From Actinokineospora auranticolor (GTDB taxonomy: Bacteria > Actinomycetota > Actinomycetes > Mycobacteriales > Pseudonocardiaceae), in contig NZ_PTIX01000001.1 of NCBI RefSeq assembly GCF_002934265.1, positions 248,001 through 312,000 of the forward strand: a stretch of DNA of 64,000 nt. The letters run 5' to 3'. Shown here piece by piece: positions 56,726 to 64,000 of this stretch. The stretch's first letter is position 1, and every line of letters starts with the position of its first letter. The notes below the pieces were generated by a model. The model saw only the letters and a program-made list of their open reading frames with translations, had not been told where the DNA came from and did not search any database. The position numbers were made by a program, and so were the translations under genes.

Positions 56726-57343
56726 GGGCGGTCCTTCCGGTCGACTGCCCCTACCGTCGCCGACGGTTCTGGGAGCGCGTTGGGAGCGACCTGTGCGTCC
56801 GCTGTGCGTGGGAGCGGACCGGTGAATGGCGGGATTTCCGCGGTTTTGTACGCGAATGCGAACTGGACAAAAACGGGACGGGCGAGTCTTCCGCGTGGCC
56901 GGAAGGTTGCCCACACTTTCGGGTGAATATTGCGCCTAGGGGTGGGCGGAGCGCGGTCGTCTCCGGTATTGATCTTCAAAAAACTTCGTGACATCGCCTG
57001 GTCCACTGGCATTTCCCCATGCCGCCAGTGGACTACCGGCGCTCCACCCGATGGGGTGACAGTCAGGCGTTTCCCGGTCTGGGTAAAGTACGCGTGTCAT
57101 TGCGAGTCGCTTCTCGGTACTCCCACCGTCCCCCCGTTCTCCGCGACCGTTCGGCTCCGCGAAGGAGCGATTCGTCGCAGACTCGGCGGTCGGTTGGAAA
57201 ACCGCGTGGGGCTTCCTGCATGATTGCCGCGAGGGCGGGATGGACGTGAAAGTGCGGCTCCCCGGTAGGCGCCGGGGAGCCGCACGTCCAGACCGGCCCG
57301 CACCTCTGGACCGAGTGTGAAGCGAACAGGAGGCACGAACCAA
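56726..57343. other. Intergenic region, no confident gene
   Basis: About 0.6 kb with short frames only and no ribosome site ahead of them. AT-richer than neighbours near 56830-56960, probably the promoter zone of the redox operon. Contains the hairpin at 57252-57285. Confidence 0.5.
57252..57285. terminator. 14-bp perfect stem-loop
   Basis: GTGCGGCTCCCCGG (57252-57265) pairs with 57272-57285 around TAGGCG. No clear gene ends just before it on either strand, so it may be a terminator for an unannotated transcript, or insulate the next gene. Confidence 0.6.
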
Positions 57344-57719
57344 GTGGTGACCTTACAAGTGTGCGCGGCCGACGAGCCAGGCAGACACGGTCATCTCCCC
57401 GGCCGGGGGGAACGCGATCACCCGGTCGGCAGCGGCGGCCGGACGCCGCTCGTGCTCATCGAGTTGGACGGGCGCGGGAGTCGGTCGCCGGAAACCCCGG
57501 CGCGGCCGGACAAGGCGGCCGCGCGGCGGCGCGCGGCGGCGCGCGGCGCGGTACGACTTCGCCGTCACCATGGTGTTCATGGTCGCGGTGCTCGGCGCGG
57601 TCCTGCTGCTGTTCCACGTGCTGGCCCCGGTCGCGGTGCCGACCGTGGGAGTGGTCGCGGGCGTGGCCTTCGTCGGGGAGTTCGTCCAGCAGTTCCGACG
57701 CAGGCGCGTCACTCCCTGA
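57344..57719 (+). pseudogene. Small membrane protein, out of frame at a 10-bp tandem repeat
   Basis: AGGAGG lies 10 nt before GTG-GTG at 57344. The first ~60 codons (VTLQVCAADEPGRHGHLPGR, RTPLVLIELDGRGSRSPETP, DKAAARRR) are followed by a perfect 10-bp tandem repeat, GCGCGGCGGC at 57521-57530 and 57531-57540 plus 8 bp. After the repeat, the frame that makes sense is RYDFAVTMVFMVAVLGAVLL, with two hydrophobic segments, to the stop at 57717-57719. Removing exactly one repeat unit joins both parts into 121 residues. Family unknown. Confidence 0.55.
57521..57548 (+). repeat. 10-bp tandem repeat inside a coding region
   Basis: GCGCGGCGGC twice and then GCGCGGCG. As the unit is not a multiple of three, a gain or loss of one unit changes the reading frame of the surrounding gene. 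Confidence 0.85.
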
Positions 57720-57810
57720 GGGAAAACCTTTCCGGGCAAGGGAACGCGCCCGGGAGGCGGGGGCGGAGGCTGATGATGCTGACACCAGCCTCCACCCCCT
57801 GTTCGGAGAC

Positions 57811-57854
57811 GGCGGCCCGCCTGGTCCGGGAGCACCTCGCCCCGGCGGGCCGCC
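57811..57854. terminator. Inverted repeat, possible terminator
   Basis: GGCGGCCCGCC (57811-57821) pairs perfectly with 57844-57854 with a 22-nt loop. It lies ~90 bp after the end of the small membrane gene. Confidence 0.4.
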
Positions 57855-57978
57855 GTTGCCCTGCACGTGATCATGCACGTGCAGCACGGTCTTCCAGTAA
57901 ACGACAGCTGTTCGCGATCGGTACCGATCGCCACACGATAGTGTGGATCTTGCCGCGTGCACCTTGCCCGCGGGCGTC

Positions 57979-59193
57979 TCAGTCGTCGGTCGCCACCCAG
58001 AGCACGCCGCGGCTGTGGGGCTCGGTCGTGGAGTAGGCCTGACCCGCCGCGGAACCGCGTTCGTTGGTGTACTCGGGCGATTCGTAGCCGGTTCCGGGCA
58101 ACAGGGGCAGTTCGGCGATCCGCCCCGAGGGGGACCAGCGCACCGTGCGGGTCTCCGTGCGGTCCGGGTTCGTCGAGGTCCCCACGGCCGCACCGGATCC
58201 GTTGATGGCGTTCGCGGTCGCCCAGTCGTCGCCGGGGAGCGGCGCGAGTTCGGTCGGTTTGCCCGATCTGTTCCACCGAAACGCCTTCTGGTGGCGGTCC
58301 TCGAGACCTTGCCCGCTCCCGAGGGTCTCGCCGCGCGCGTTGACGCCCCAGACGTACGGCCACTCGAACCCCTCCGGCTCGAGGACGGTCACCGTGGTGG
58401 CGTCCTCGCGCAGGTTCCACCGAACCGCGGCGCTGCGACCGTTCGGGAGGCCGACGCTGCCGTAGGCGAACCGGCCGCGGAGGCCGCGCAATTCGGACCC
58501 GGTCGCCCACGACGGCACCGGCAGCGCGGTGGGCGTGCCGTCCGGGCCCCAGCGGACAGCGGCGGACGGGGCGCCGGTCGCGCGCTTGCGCGCGGAGAAG
58601 CCATAGGCCACGCCGTCGTCGGTCAACCCGGTGACCGAGCTGTGCTCGTCGCCGGGCAGCGGCTCGAGTACCTCGATGCCACCCGCCGGGTCCCACCGCA
58701 CCGCGTGCCACGGGTGGGCCGGGAGCCGGTCGTTGGTCGCGAAGCCGCCCACCCACCCGCTGTCGGTCACCCTCATCGCGGCGGTCTCCGGGAACCCCGG
58801 TGCCCCGGGCAGTTCGGTCACCCGCCCGTCGAGATCCCACCGCGCGGGTCGCTGGACGAGCGTGGCCTCGCTGTAGACCATTCCCGCACAGGTACCTTCG
58901 TTGTTGATGCCGTACGCGTACCCGGCGTCGGCGTCCTCGGGCAGCGTCAACCGGGTCAACCCGCCATCGCGCCCCCACCGCACCGGTATCGTGTCCCACG
59001 GGTACTCGTCCGGTATGAGCACCCCGACCGCCATGTCGGAGTCGTTGAGCCCCGTGACCCGACTCACCGATCCCGGCGTCTCCAACGCCACAACCGTGAA
59101 CCCGCGCGCCTCCGCGCCCGCGGCCACCGCCGGGATCGACACCGAGAGCAACAAACCGACAGCAGTGCACACCATTCCCTTGCGCAGCAACAT
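57979..59193 (-). CDS. Secreted HAF-repeat-like propeller protein
   Basis: 404 residues. Signal peptide (MVCTAVGLLLSVSIPAVAAG, cleavage ~27), then repeated units with VxGLNDSDMAVG, YGINNEGTCAGMVY, VTDSGWVGGFATND, VWGVNARGETLGSGQG and ANAINGSGAAVGTSTN separated by PVRWGRDGGLTRL-like strands, the pattern of HAF repeats in extracellular propellers. No catalytic residues recognised. ATG 59193 follows GGGAGAT. A shortened paralogue lies directly upstream. Confidence 0.82.
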   Translation of the reverse strand: MLLRKGMVCTAVGLLLSVSIPAVAAGAEARGFTVVALETPGSVSRVTGLNDSDMAVGVLIPDEYPWDTIPVRWGRDGGLTRLTLPEDADAGYAYGINNEGTCAGMVYSEATLVQRPARWDLDGRVTELPGAPGFPETAAMRVTDSGWVGGFATNDRLPAHPWHAVRWDPAGGIEVLEPLPGDEHSSVTGLTDDGVAYGFSARKRATGAPSAAVRWGPDGTPTALPVPSWATGSELRGLRGRFAYGSVGLPNGRSAAVRWNLREDATTVTVLEPEGFEWPYVWGVNARGETLGSGQGLEDRHQKAFRWNRSGKPTELAPLPGDDWATANAINGSGAAVGTSTNPDRTETRTVRWSPSGRIAELPLLPGTGYESPEYTNERGSAAGQAYSTTEPHSRGVLWVATDD

Positions 59194-59312
59194 ATCTCCC
59201 TCCCCGGTACGCCCCGCGCAAGTGTGCCGCCCCGGCGTGCGCGCACATCAGGGCCATGCGGCTGTGACCTGTCCTCGGTTCCACCGGGACGGGACAGCGG
59301 TGTGCCCTCCGC

Positions 59313-59709
59313 TCACCGGTGGGTCGGCAGCCAGAGCTCCGCGCGGCTCCAGAAGCGGTCCCCGTCCGCGAGGTAGCCCTGCCCGGCTATCGCGCCCCGG
59401 TCGCTGATGTGGAAGGGGGTGTTCGTCGTCGTGCCGCGCAGCGTCGGCAACCGGGTGGGGGTGCCCCCCGGGTTCCAGCGCACGGGTTCGAAGTTCTCGT
59501 TGGTGTAGCGGTATGACTGGCCCACGGCGGTGCCCGAACCGTTGATGGCGTACACGTACGTGTCCAGGTGGCCGGGCAGCGGTGCCGGCGTTGTTCACAT
59601 CCGCGACCGCGCTCCACACCCCTGGCGTCTCAAGGCCGACGACCCGGTACCCGCCCACCTCGGCCGCCGCGGGCACGGCGGTCAGCAGGCAGAAGACCCC
59701 GCAGAGCAC
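59313..59709 (-). pseudogene. Shortened, frameshifted paralogue of the HAF-repeat protein
   Basis: From GTG 59709: LCGVFCLLTAVPAAAEVGGY, RVVGLETPGVWSAVADVNNA is a signal peptide and first unit like the neighbour (FTVVALETPGSVSRVTGLND). The frame then breaks near 59585; in another frame APLPGHLDTYVYAINGSGTA, VGQSYRYTN and ISDRGAIAGQGYL continue to a stop at 59313. About 200 residues of repeats are missing. It looks like a duplicated gene after internal deletion. Confidence 0.7.
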
Positions 59710-59809
59710 GATCGTCCGATACGCACACGACCTCCCCGATCCCGACGCCCGCCCCCAGCCTGTTGCCCCGGCGGCGGGCCACGTCAGGGCCGTACGGCCG
59801 CGACACCGC

Positions 59810-61021
59810 TCACCAGGTGACCGGCATGGTGTAGAGCCCGTAGATCGTGGCGTCGTCCTTGTACGGCAGCTCGTCCGCCGGGGTGGCCAGGGCGAGGGTG
59901 GGGACGCGGCGGAAGAGGGTGGCGAAGACGGTCTCGAGTTCCAGGCGGGCGAGGTTCTGGCCGAGGCACTGGTGCGGGCCGTAGCCGAAGGCCACGTGGT
60001 GGCGGGCGTCGCGGTGGACGTCGAAGGTGTCCGGGTCGGGGAAGGCGGCGGGGTCGTGGTTGGCGGCGTGGCCGACGGCGAGGACGCCCTCGCCCTCGCG
60101 GATCGGGGTGCCGCCGATCGCCAGGTCCGCGGTGGCCACGCGGGACAGGGCGCTCTCCACGACGCTGAGGTAGCGCAGCAGCTCCTCGACCGCGCCCGGC
60201 ACCAACCCCGGGTCCCGGCGCACGGCGGCCAGCTGGTCCGGGTGCTCCAGCAGGGTCATGGTGCCCAGGGAGATCATGTTCGCGGTGGTCTCGTGGCCCG
60301 CGATCAGCAGCAGGGTGGCCAGCGACACCAGCTCGGCGTGGTCCTCCGCGCCCGCCGCGCGCTGCCGCCGGACCTGCCTGCCCAGCAGGTCGTCGCCGGG
60401 GTCGGCGGCCTTGGCGGTGATCAGCCCGCTCAGGTACTCCTGCAGCTCCCGGATCGCCCGGTCGCGGTCGTCCGGTGCGGTCGACCGCCGCACGACCGCC
60501 GCGCTGCGCTCCTGGAAGAACACGTGGTCGGCGTAGGGGACGCCGAGCAGCTCGCAGATCACCAGCGACGGCACCGGCAGCGCCAGCGCCGCGACCAGGT
60601 CGGCGGGCCGGGGACCGGCCAGCAGCGCGTCGACGCACTCGTCAACGACTCGCTGGACCCGCGGCCTCAGCTCGCGCATGCGGCGCACGGTGAACTCACC
60701 CAGCACCGCCCGCCGCGCGGGGCCGTGCTCGGGCGGGTCGAGCGACAGCATCGGCACCCGGTCCCGGAAGGTCAGGTTCGGCTTGGCGCGCAGCAGGAAC
60801 GGGAACCCGGGGGCGCGCCGGTCGGAGCTGAACCGGGTGTCGGCGAGCAGCGCCCGCACCTCCGCGTAGCGGGTCACCAGCCACGCGGGCTCGCCGTTGG
60901 GGAGCCGCACCCGGGCCACCGGCTCCCGCTCCCGAAGCCGCGCGTACTCCGCCGACGGGGTGTACGGGCAGGTCCGGGGCACCGGAACCGCCAGTAGGGT
61001 CTCGTCGGTCACGTCGGCCAT
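59810..61021 (-). CDS. Cytochrome P450 (CYP105-like)
   Basis: 403 residues. I-helix LLLIAGHETTANMISLGTMT, K-helix ExxR in VEELLRYLSVVESALSR, and haem loop HVAFGYGPHQCLGQNLARLE with Cys352. DPPEHGPARRAVLGEFTVRR is typical of bacterial class I P450s, and overall motifs fit the CYP105 group that oxidises drugs and secondary metabolites. ATG 61021 follows GGAGGGGCGGGC. No ferredoxin or reductase adjacent, so it relies on partners elsewhere. Substrate unknown. Confidence 0.92.
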   Translation of the reverse strand: MADVTDETLLAVPVPRTCPYTPSAEYARLREREPVARVRLPNGEPAWLVTRYAEVRALLADTRFSSDRRAPGFPFLLRAKPNLTFRDRVPMLSLDPPEHGPARRAVLGEFTVRRMRELRPRVQRVVDECVDALLAGPRPADLVAALALPVPSLVICELLGVPYADHVFFQERSAAVVRRSTAPDDRDRAIRELQEYLSGLITAKAADPGDDLLGRQVRRQRAAGAEDHAELVSLATLLLIAGHETTANMISLGTMTLLEHPDQLAAVRRDPGLVPGAVEELLRYLSVVESALSRVATADLAIGGTPIREGEGVLAVGHAANHDPAAFPDPDTFDVHRDARHHVAFGYGPHQCLGQNLARLELETVFATLFRRVPTLALATPADELPYKDDATIYGLYTMPVTW

Positions 61022-61091
61022 CGCCCGCCCCTCCACCTCGACTGAACCACTCACGGTAATCGGGCGGTGGCTCCGCGTCTACATCGGCTGG

Positions 61092-62156
61092 TCAGGGGGC
61101 GGGTAGCCGGAACGCGGCGGTCGCCTCCGCGACGGTCGCCGTGGTCGCCAGCCCGCGCTCGACCGGCCCGACGGCGTCGATCGGGTCCTGGACCCGCAGC
61201 AACCGGGTGAACCCGAGCCCGGTGACGTTCTGCCAGGCGGTCGTGACCTCCGCCGCGCCCGGCCACGTGATCGACGCGGGCCTGCCCGCGAGCCCGGCCG
61301 CCGCGTCACCGGTCGACACCGCCTCGGCGACCTGGTGGGTCAGCCGCCGGGACAGCGGCCCGGCGGCGGCCAGCGACACCCGCACGTCGAAGGCGCGGTC
61401 GGCGTAGCGGTCGACGGCGTCGGCGAACAGCGGGACCGCGGCCGCGGCGAAGTCGTCCGGCGCCCGCCTGCGGCCGAACACGCTGCCCGTCGGCGAGGGG
61501 CCGGAGCGGGACAGCTGCCGCAACCGCTCCGTGTGCCCGGCCAGCAGCGACTTCAGGTCGTCGTCGACGCGGAACGGGCGCAAACCGGTGGAGACCAGGA
61601 CCGGCACCGGCTGCGCCACCAGCTCTGTCCACAAGCGACGCCACGTCATCGGCGTCGAACCCCGCCACGGTGTCACGGCCGCGATCCGGGGCGCGTCCGT
61701 GTCGCCGCCCGCGCCCGGCCGGGCGCTGATCGTCTTGCCGATCTCGACGATTCCGTTGGGGTCCAGGGGAAAGGGCAGGAGAATGCGCTTCAGGTCCGAC
61801 TCGGCGGTGATGACCGTTGCGGTCAGCCCGGGTGGGACGCGGTCGGCGATCCGGGACACCAACTCGGCGGCTCCCGGCGCGCGGACCAAGAGGTAGGTGT
61901 CCACGCGGTGCTCACGGGGGTCGGTGACGTGGCGCAGTTCCAGCCGCGCGCCAAGGCAGGTCTCCCAGAGCGAACCCAGCCAGTCCGCCTCGGTCAGCTG
62001 CTCGGTCGTTCGTTCGGTGAGGACGTCCGTGCCACCCGCGCGCGCGGCCAGTCCGGTCGTCGCCGCCGAAACGTCCGGAGTGGATACCCCGGCCCTGGTG
62101 AGCACCAGCCCGGCGATGCTGTCGTCGTCCTCGGTCGACACCACGGCGACGCCCAT
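61092..62156 (-). CDS. Hypothetical protein resembling the N-terminal part of a HerA/VirB4-like ATPase
   Basis: 354 residues; ATG 62156 with GAGGGGGTC upstream. The sequence (LLVRAPGAAELVSRIADRVP, MTWRRLWTELVAQPVPVLVS, VSLAAAGPLSRRLTHQVAEA) and especially the end, VAEATAAFRLPAP, look like the region that precedes the ATP-binding domain in DUF87/HerA-type ATPases. Here the protein stops at that point and no ATPase follows. Either a truncated gene or a stand-alone subunit. Assignment is from memory of such proteins and weak. Confidence 0.55.
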   Translation of the reverse strand: MGVAVVSTEDDDSIAGLVLTRAGVSTPDVSAATTGLAARAGGTDVLTERTTEQLTEADWLGSLWETCLGARLELRHVTDPREHRVDTYLLVRAPGAAELVSRIADRVPPGLTATVITAESDLKRILLPFPLDPNGIVEIGKTISARPGAGGDTDAPRIAAVTPWRGSTPMTWRRLWTELVAQPVPVLVSTGLRPFRVDDDLKSLLAGHTERLRQLSRSGPSPTGSVFGRRRAPDDFAAAAVPLFADAVDRYADRAFDVRVSLAAAGPLSRRLTHQVAEAVSTGDAAAGLAGRPASITWPGAAEVTTAWQNVTGLGFTRLLRVQDPIDAVGPVERGLATTATVAEATAAFRLPAP

Positions 62157-62572
62157 GAGACCCCCTCGCGACCCCGGGCTCCGCAACGCCCGGATCGCCC
62201 TTGAGGTCGCGACGCGGGTGGCCGCTGTTACCCGTGATCGAGAACTTGTCCGATCACGACCATCCCACCCGCCGGGCGGCTCGGTGAACGCCGAGGGAGC
62301 GAGCGGAAAGGATGACCGACCGGTCCGGTCGGCCCGCACCGACCCACAAATGGTCCTTTGTGGACATATTTGGCCCGTGGCGAACCCGCGGGTGTGGCCG
62401 CGGCGAGATCGGTAACCCTGTTCTTGTCGACCGGGGCCCGGTGGCGACCGTTCGATCGCCGAGTACTTGCGCGAGCGGCGCGCCGGAGCTACCGTGACTG
62501 AAAGGAGTGTCTTCACTACTCTGAGTGTCGAACGTGCCGTGTTCGGGGATCACGACGAAGAGAGGTGCGGGG

Positions 62573-62746
62573 ATGGTCGACCGTTCGAACAGCAGCACCG
62601 AGAGCGACGTGGAGCGGCTGAGGCGGGGCGAGGCGGCGGCGCGGATGCGGCGCGCCGACCGCAACGCCCCCGACCGCTCGCGCCGCATGTCCGATGTGGA
62701 AGCCGTGCGCTGCGGGGTTTGGCCGCCGCTCAACTGGGTCCGGTGA
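62573..62746 (+). CDS. Small basic hypothetical protein
   Basis: 57 residues, ATG preceded by GAGAGGTGCGGGG. Highly charged N-terminal helix (SDVERLRRGEAAARMRRADR) and C-terminal CGVWPPLNWVR. No family recognised. Followed by 15-bp direct repeats and a terminator, which support a real transcript. Confidence 0.45.
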   Translation: MVDRSNSSTESDVERLRRGEAAARMRRADRNAPDRSRRMSDVEAVRCGVWPPLNWVR

Positions 62747-62792
62747 GTCTGGGTCCGGTGAGTCTCGGTCCGGCGGGCGCCGCATAGCGAAA

Positions 62793-62823
62793 AGCGCGGT
62801 CTCGGCCAAGCCGAGACCGCGCT
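62793..62823. terminator. Bidirectional stem-loop terminator
   Basis: AGCGCGGTCTCGGC (62793-62806) pairs perfectly with 62810-62823 around a CAA loop, between the small plus-strand gene and the minus-strand AHSA1 gene. Confidence 0.85.
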
Positions 62824-62843
62824 CGTTCGGGTCCGATGTGGAC

Positions 62844-63332
62844 TCAGTCGTCGGCCAGCACCGCCTCGATCTGCCCCATGGCCCGCCGCAGGCCGTCCTC
62901 GATGCCCATCTCCGACAGCTTCTCCAGCTGCTCCACCGAGGCGAAGGTCGTCACCGACACCACCCGGGTGCCGCCGCCCGCGGGGGAGAGGGTGACCGAG
63001 GTCCGCGTGGCGCCCATCGCCTCGATCGGCTGGCCGGCGTCGTCGGCGAAGCCGTCCTCGAACTCCAGCCCGGTGGGCGGGGTCAGCGCGGTGATCTTCC
63101 ACCAGCCGTGGTACTTCTCGCCCTCCGGGCCGCTCATGTAGTACGCCGACCGGCCGCCGACGGTGAAGTCGTGCCGCTCGAAGGTCGCGGGCCAGCCCGG
63201 CGGCCCCCACCACCGCTCCAGCCGCCGCGGGTCCGACCACACCCGCCACACGCGCTCCACCGGCGCGCCGAACTCCGCCTCGAACGTCAGCGTCAACGCC
63301 TCGATGTCCTTGTGCGAGTTGATGACCACCAT
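62844..63332 (-). CDS. AHSA1/SRPBCC-domain protein
   Basis: 162 residues of the START-like AHSA1 family (LTLTFEAEFGAPVERVWRVW, SDPRRLERWWGPPGWPATFE, VGGRSAYYMSGPEGEKYHGW, MGIEDGLRRAMGQIEAVL). Function not known; commonly cotranscribed with an ArsR-type repressor, as here. The ATG at 63332 overlaps the ArsR stop (TGATG). Confidence 0.9.
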   Translation of the reverse strand: MVVINSHKDIEALTLTFEAEFGAPVERVWRVWSDPRRLERWWGPPGWPATFERHDFTVGGRSAYYMSGPEGEKYHGWWKITALTPPTGLEFEDGFADDAGQPIEAMGATRTSVTLSPAGGGTRVVSVTTFASVEQLEKLSEMGIEDGLRRAMGQIEAVLADD

Positions 63333-63682
63333 CACGCGTCCTCCTTGTCCTCGTCCTCGGCCAGGATGTCCTCGATCGCCAGCGCGCGGTGCCGCCAGAT
63401 CCGCTCGTACTCGTCGAGCAGTCGCGCGGCCCGCCGCAGCCCGTCGGGGTTGCCGGACACCAGCCGCTCCCTCCCGTGCCGCTGCTTGCCGACCAGACCG
63501 GCCCGCTCCAGCACCGCCACGTGCTTCTGCACCGCGGCGAAGCTCATGTCGTACTCCCGGGCCAACTCGGTCACCGACTGGGCCCGCCGCAACACCCGCG
63601 ACAGCACGTCCCGCCGCGTCGCGTCGGCCAACCCGTGGAACAGCCGGTCGATCTCGTCCGCAGTCGCCTTATCTACAACCAC
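63332..63682 (-). CDS. ArsR-family transcriptional repressor
   Basis: 116 residues with winged helix (IDRLFHGLADATRRDVLSRV, VTELAREYDMSFAAVQKHVA, LERAGLVGKQRHGRERLVSG). No metal-binding cysteines, so it belongs to the ArsR group paired with SRPBCC proteins. GTG 63682 (VVVDKATADEIDRLF). An 18-bp operator overlaps the start codon, consistent with autorepression of the ArsR-AHSA1 operon. Confidence 0.9.
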   Translation of the reverse strand: MVVDKATADEIDRLFHGLADATRRDVLSRVLRRAQSVTELAREYDMSFAAVQKHVAVLERAGLVGKQRHGRERLVSGNPDGLRRAARLLDEYERIWRHRALAIEDILAEDEDKEDA

Positions 63683-63691
63683 ATGGTTGTA
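63674..63691. promoter_or_regulatory. ArsR operator
   Basis: TACAACCA-CA-TGGTTGTA, 8-bp perfect arms, overlapping the ArsR start codon; ACAACCA/TGGTTGT half sites are typical of ArsR repressors coupled with AHSA1 genes. Confidence 0.75.
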
Positions 63692-63854
63692 CGTTAGTGC
63701 CGTCCGGTGGTTCGCGCAAGTGGCCCACCGACCCTGCGGCGGCGCGCCTGATCGGGCCGTTCCACCGGGTGCGCGGGCGTTCGCGGTGGGCCGTAACGGG
63801 TGCGCGGACCGTGCGATGTACCGGGCGACTCGATCTTCGGCGGAGGGGTGGCGC

Positions 63855-64000
63855 GTGGCTTTGTCGCCAGGGGGGTTCCGCGACGGGTTCGCCGAGCTGG
63901 CGGACAACGTCGAGAAGCACATCCACGGCAAGCCCGACGCCGTGCGGCTGGCGCTGGTGTGCTTCTTCGCCGAGGGCCACCTGCTGATCGAGGGCGCGCC
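63855..64000 (+). CDS. MoxR-family AAA+ ATPase (N-terminal fragment, runs off the window)
   Basis: The last 146 bp encode FRDGFAELADNVEKHIHGKP, DAVRLALVCFFAEGHLLIEG-AP, the N-terminal helix and first strand before Walker A of MoxR ATPases. GTG 63855 is preceded by GGAGGGG. Only the first 48 residues are in the window. MoxR proteins are typically chaperones for VWA-domain proteins encoded downstream. Confidence 0.8.
   Translation, partial: MALSPGGFRDGFAELADNVEKHIHGKPDAVRLALVCFFAEGHLLIEGA

Noticed and set aside
57353-59284. A 643-codon minus-strand frame covering the HAF gene and beyond
   Set aside because: It is a different frame from the real HAF protein and lacks its motifs; the tail toward 57353 has no coding character.

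Overview
This window is chromosomal DNA from a high-GC actinomycete. GTG starts are frequent, genes are dense and often overlap by 4 bp, and the first 8 kb keeps the order pafB-pafC-small membrane protein-tatA-tatC-(lipid kinase)-helY-DUF4333 known from mycobacteria and related Actinobacteria. A rifampicin monooxygenase, a TatA/TatC export system, subtilisin-type secreted protease, P450s and many two-component and TetR regulators fit a soil filamentous actinomycete, most likely Pseudonocardiaceae; the genus is not decided from sequence alone.

Layout. 1-8 kb: housekeeping block (PafBC DNA-damage regulators, Tat export, diacylglycerol-kinase-like enzyme, HelY helicase, DUF4333). 8-18 kb: single genes (Eis-type acetyltransferase, subtilase, 5'-3' exonuclease, MFS exporter, secreted repeat protein, discoidin-like protein, PLDc_N protein). 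18.0-19.7 kb: a gene-poor, lower-GC tract with decayed repeats. 19.7-24.9 kb: two small Cys-motif proteins divergent from an XRE/TPR regulator, a DinB protein and an ABC exporter. 24.9-26.3 kb: two decayed IS5-type elements sharing one target site. 26.4-35 kb: a CHASE3-type histidine kinase, DUF2231 protein, an MprAB-like two-component pair divergent from a GT2-GtrA/GT39 glycosyltransferase pair, and an HD protein. 35-42 kb: TetR-controlled DHA2 efflux pump, a 1,230-residue STAND-WD40 protein, a frameshifted TetR gene and an IS30 remnant. 43-44.5 kb: rox with a sequence resembling the rifamycin-associated element just upstream. 44.6-53.8 kb: a compact biosynthetic cluster. 54-57 kb: ferric-reductase-like/FMN-binding/ApbE operon. 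57-64 kb: a frameshifted small membrane gene, two HAF-type secreted proteins (one decayed), a P450, an orphan protein, ArsR-AHSA1 pair and the start of a MoxR ATPase.

The most interesting region is 44.6-53.8 kb. Seven minus-strand genes run from one good promoter (MFS exporter, JmjC/cupin oxygenase, alpha-oxoamine synthase, CitE-type lyase, acylating aldehyde dehydrogenase, 4-hydroxy-2-oxovalerate aldolase, ornithine-cyclodeaminase-type enzyme). Next to them lie a MaoC dehydratase and an ATP-grasp ligase in divergent orientation. There is no PKS or NRPS. The set CitE + MaoC + dinucleotide-dependent enzyme + alpha-oxoamine synthase + ATP-grasp is what one expects for assembling a carbonylmethylene (ketomethylene) pseudopeptide, as known for ketomemicin. 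The aldolase/aldehyde-dehydrogenase pair and the JmjC oxygenase are additions that would change the building block. The products are inferred, not proven.

Other points: a 10-bp tandem repeat holds a small membrane gene out of frame at 57.5 kb (removing one unit restores it). Several palindromic operators sit where their regulators should act (37.52, 41.39, 63.68 and 20.6 kb).
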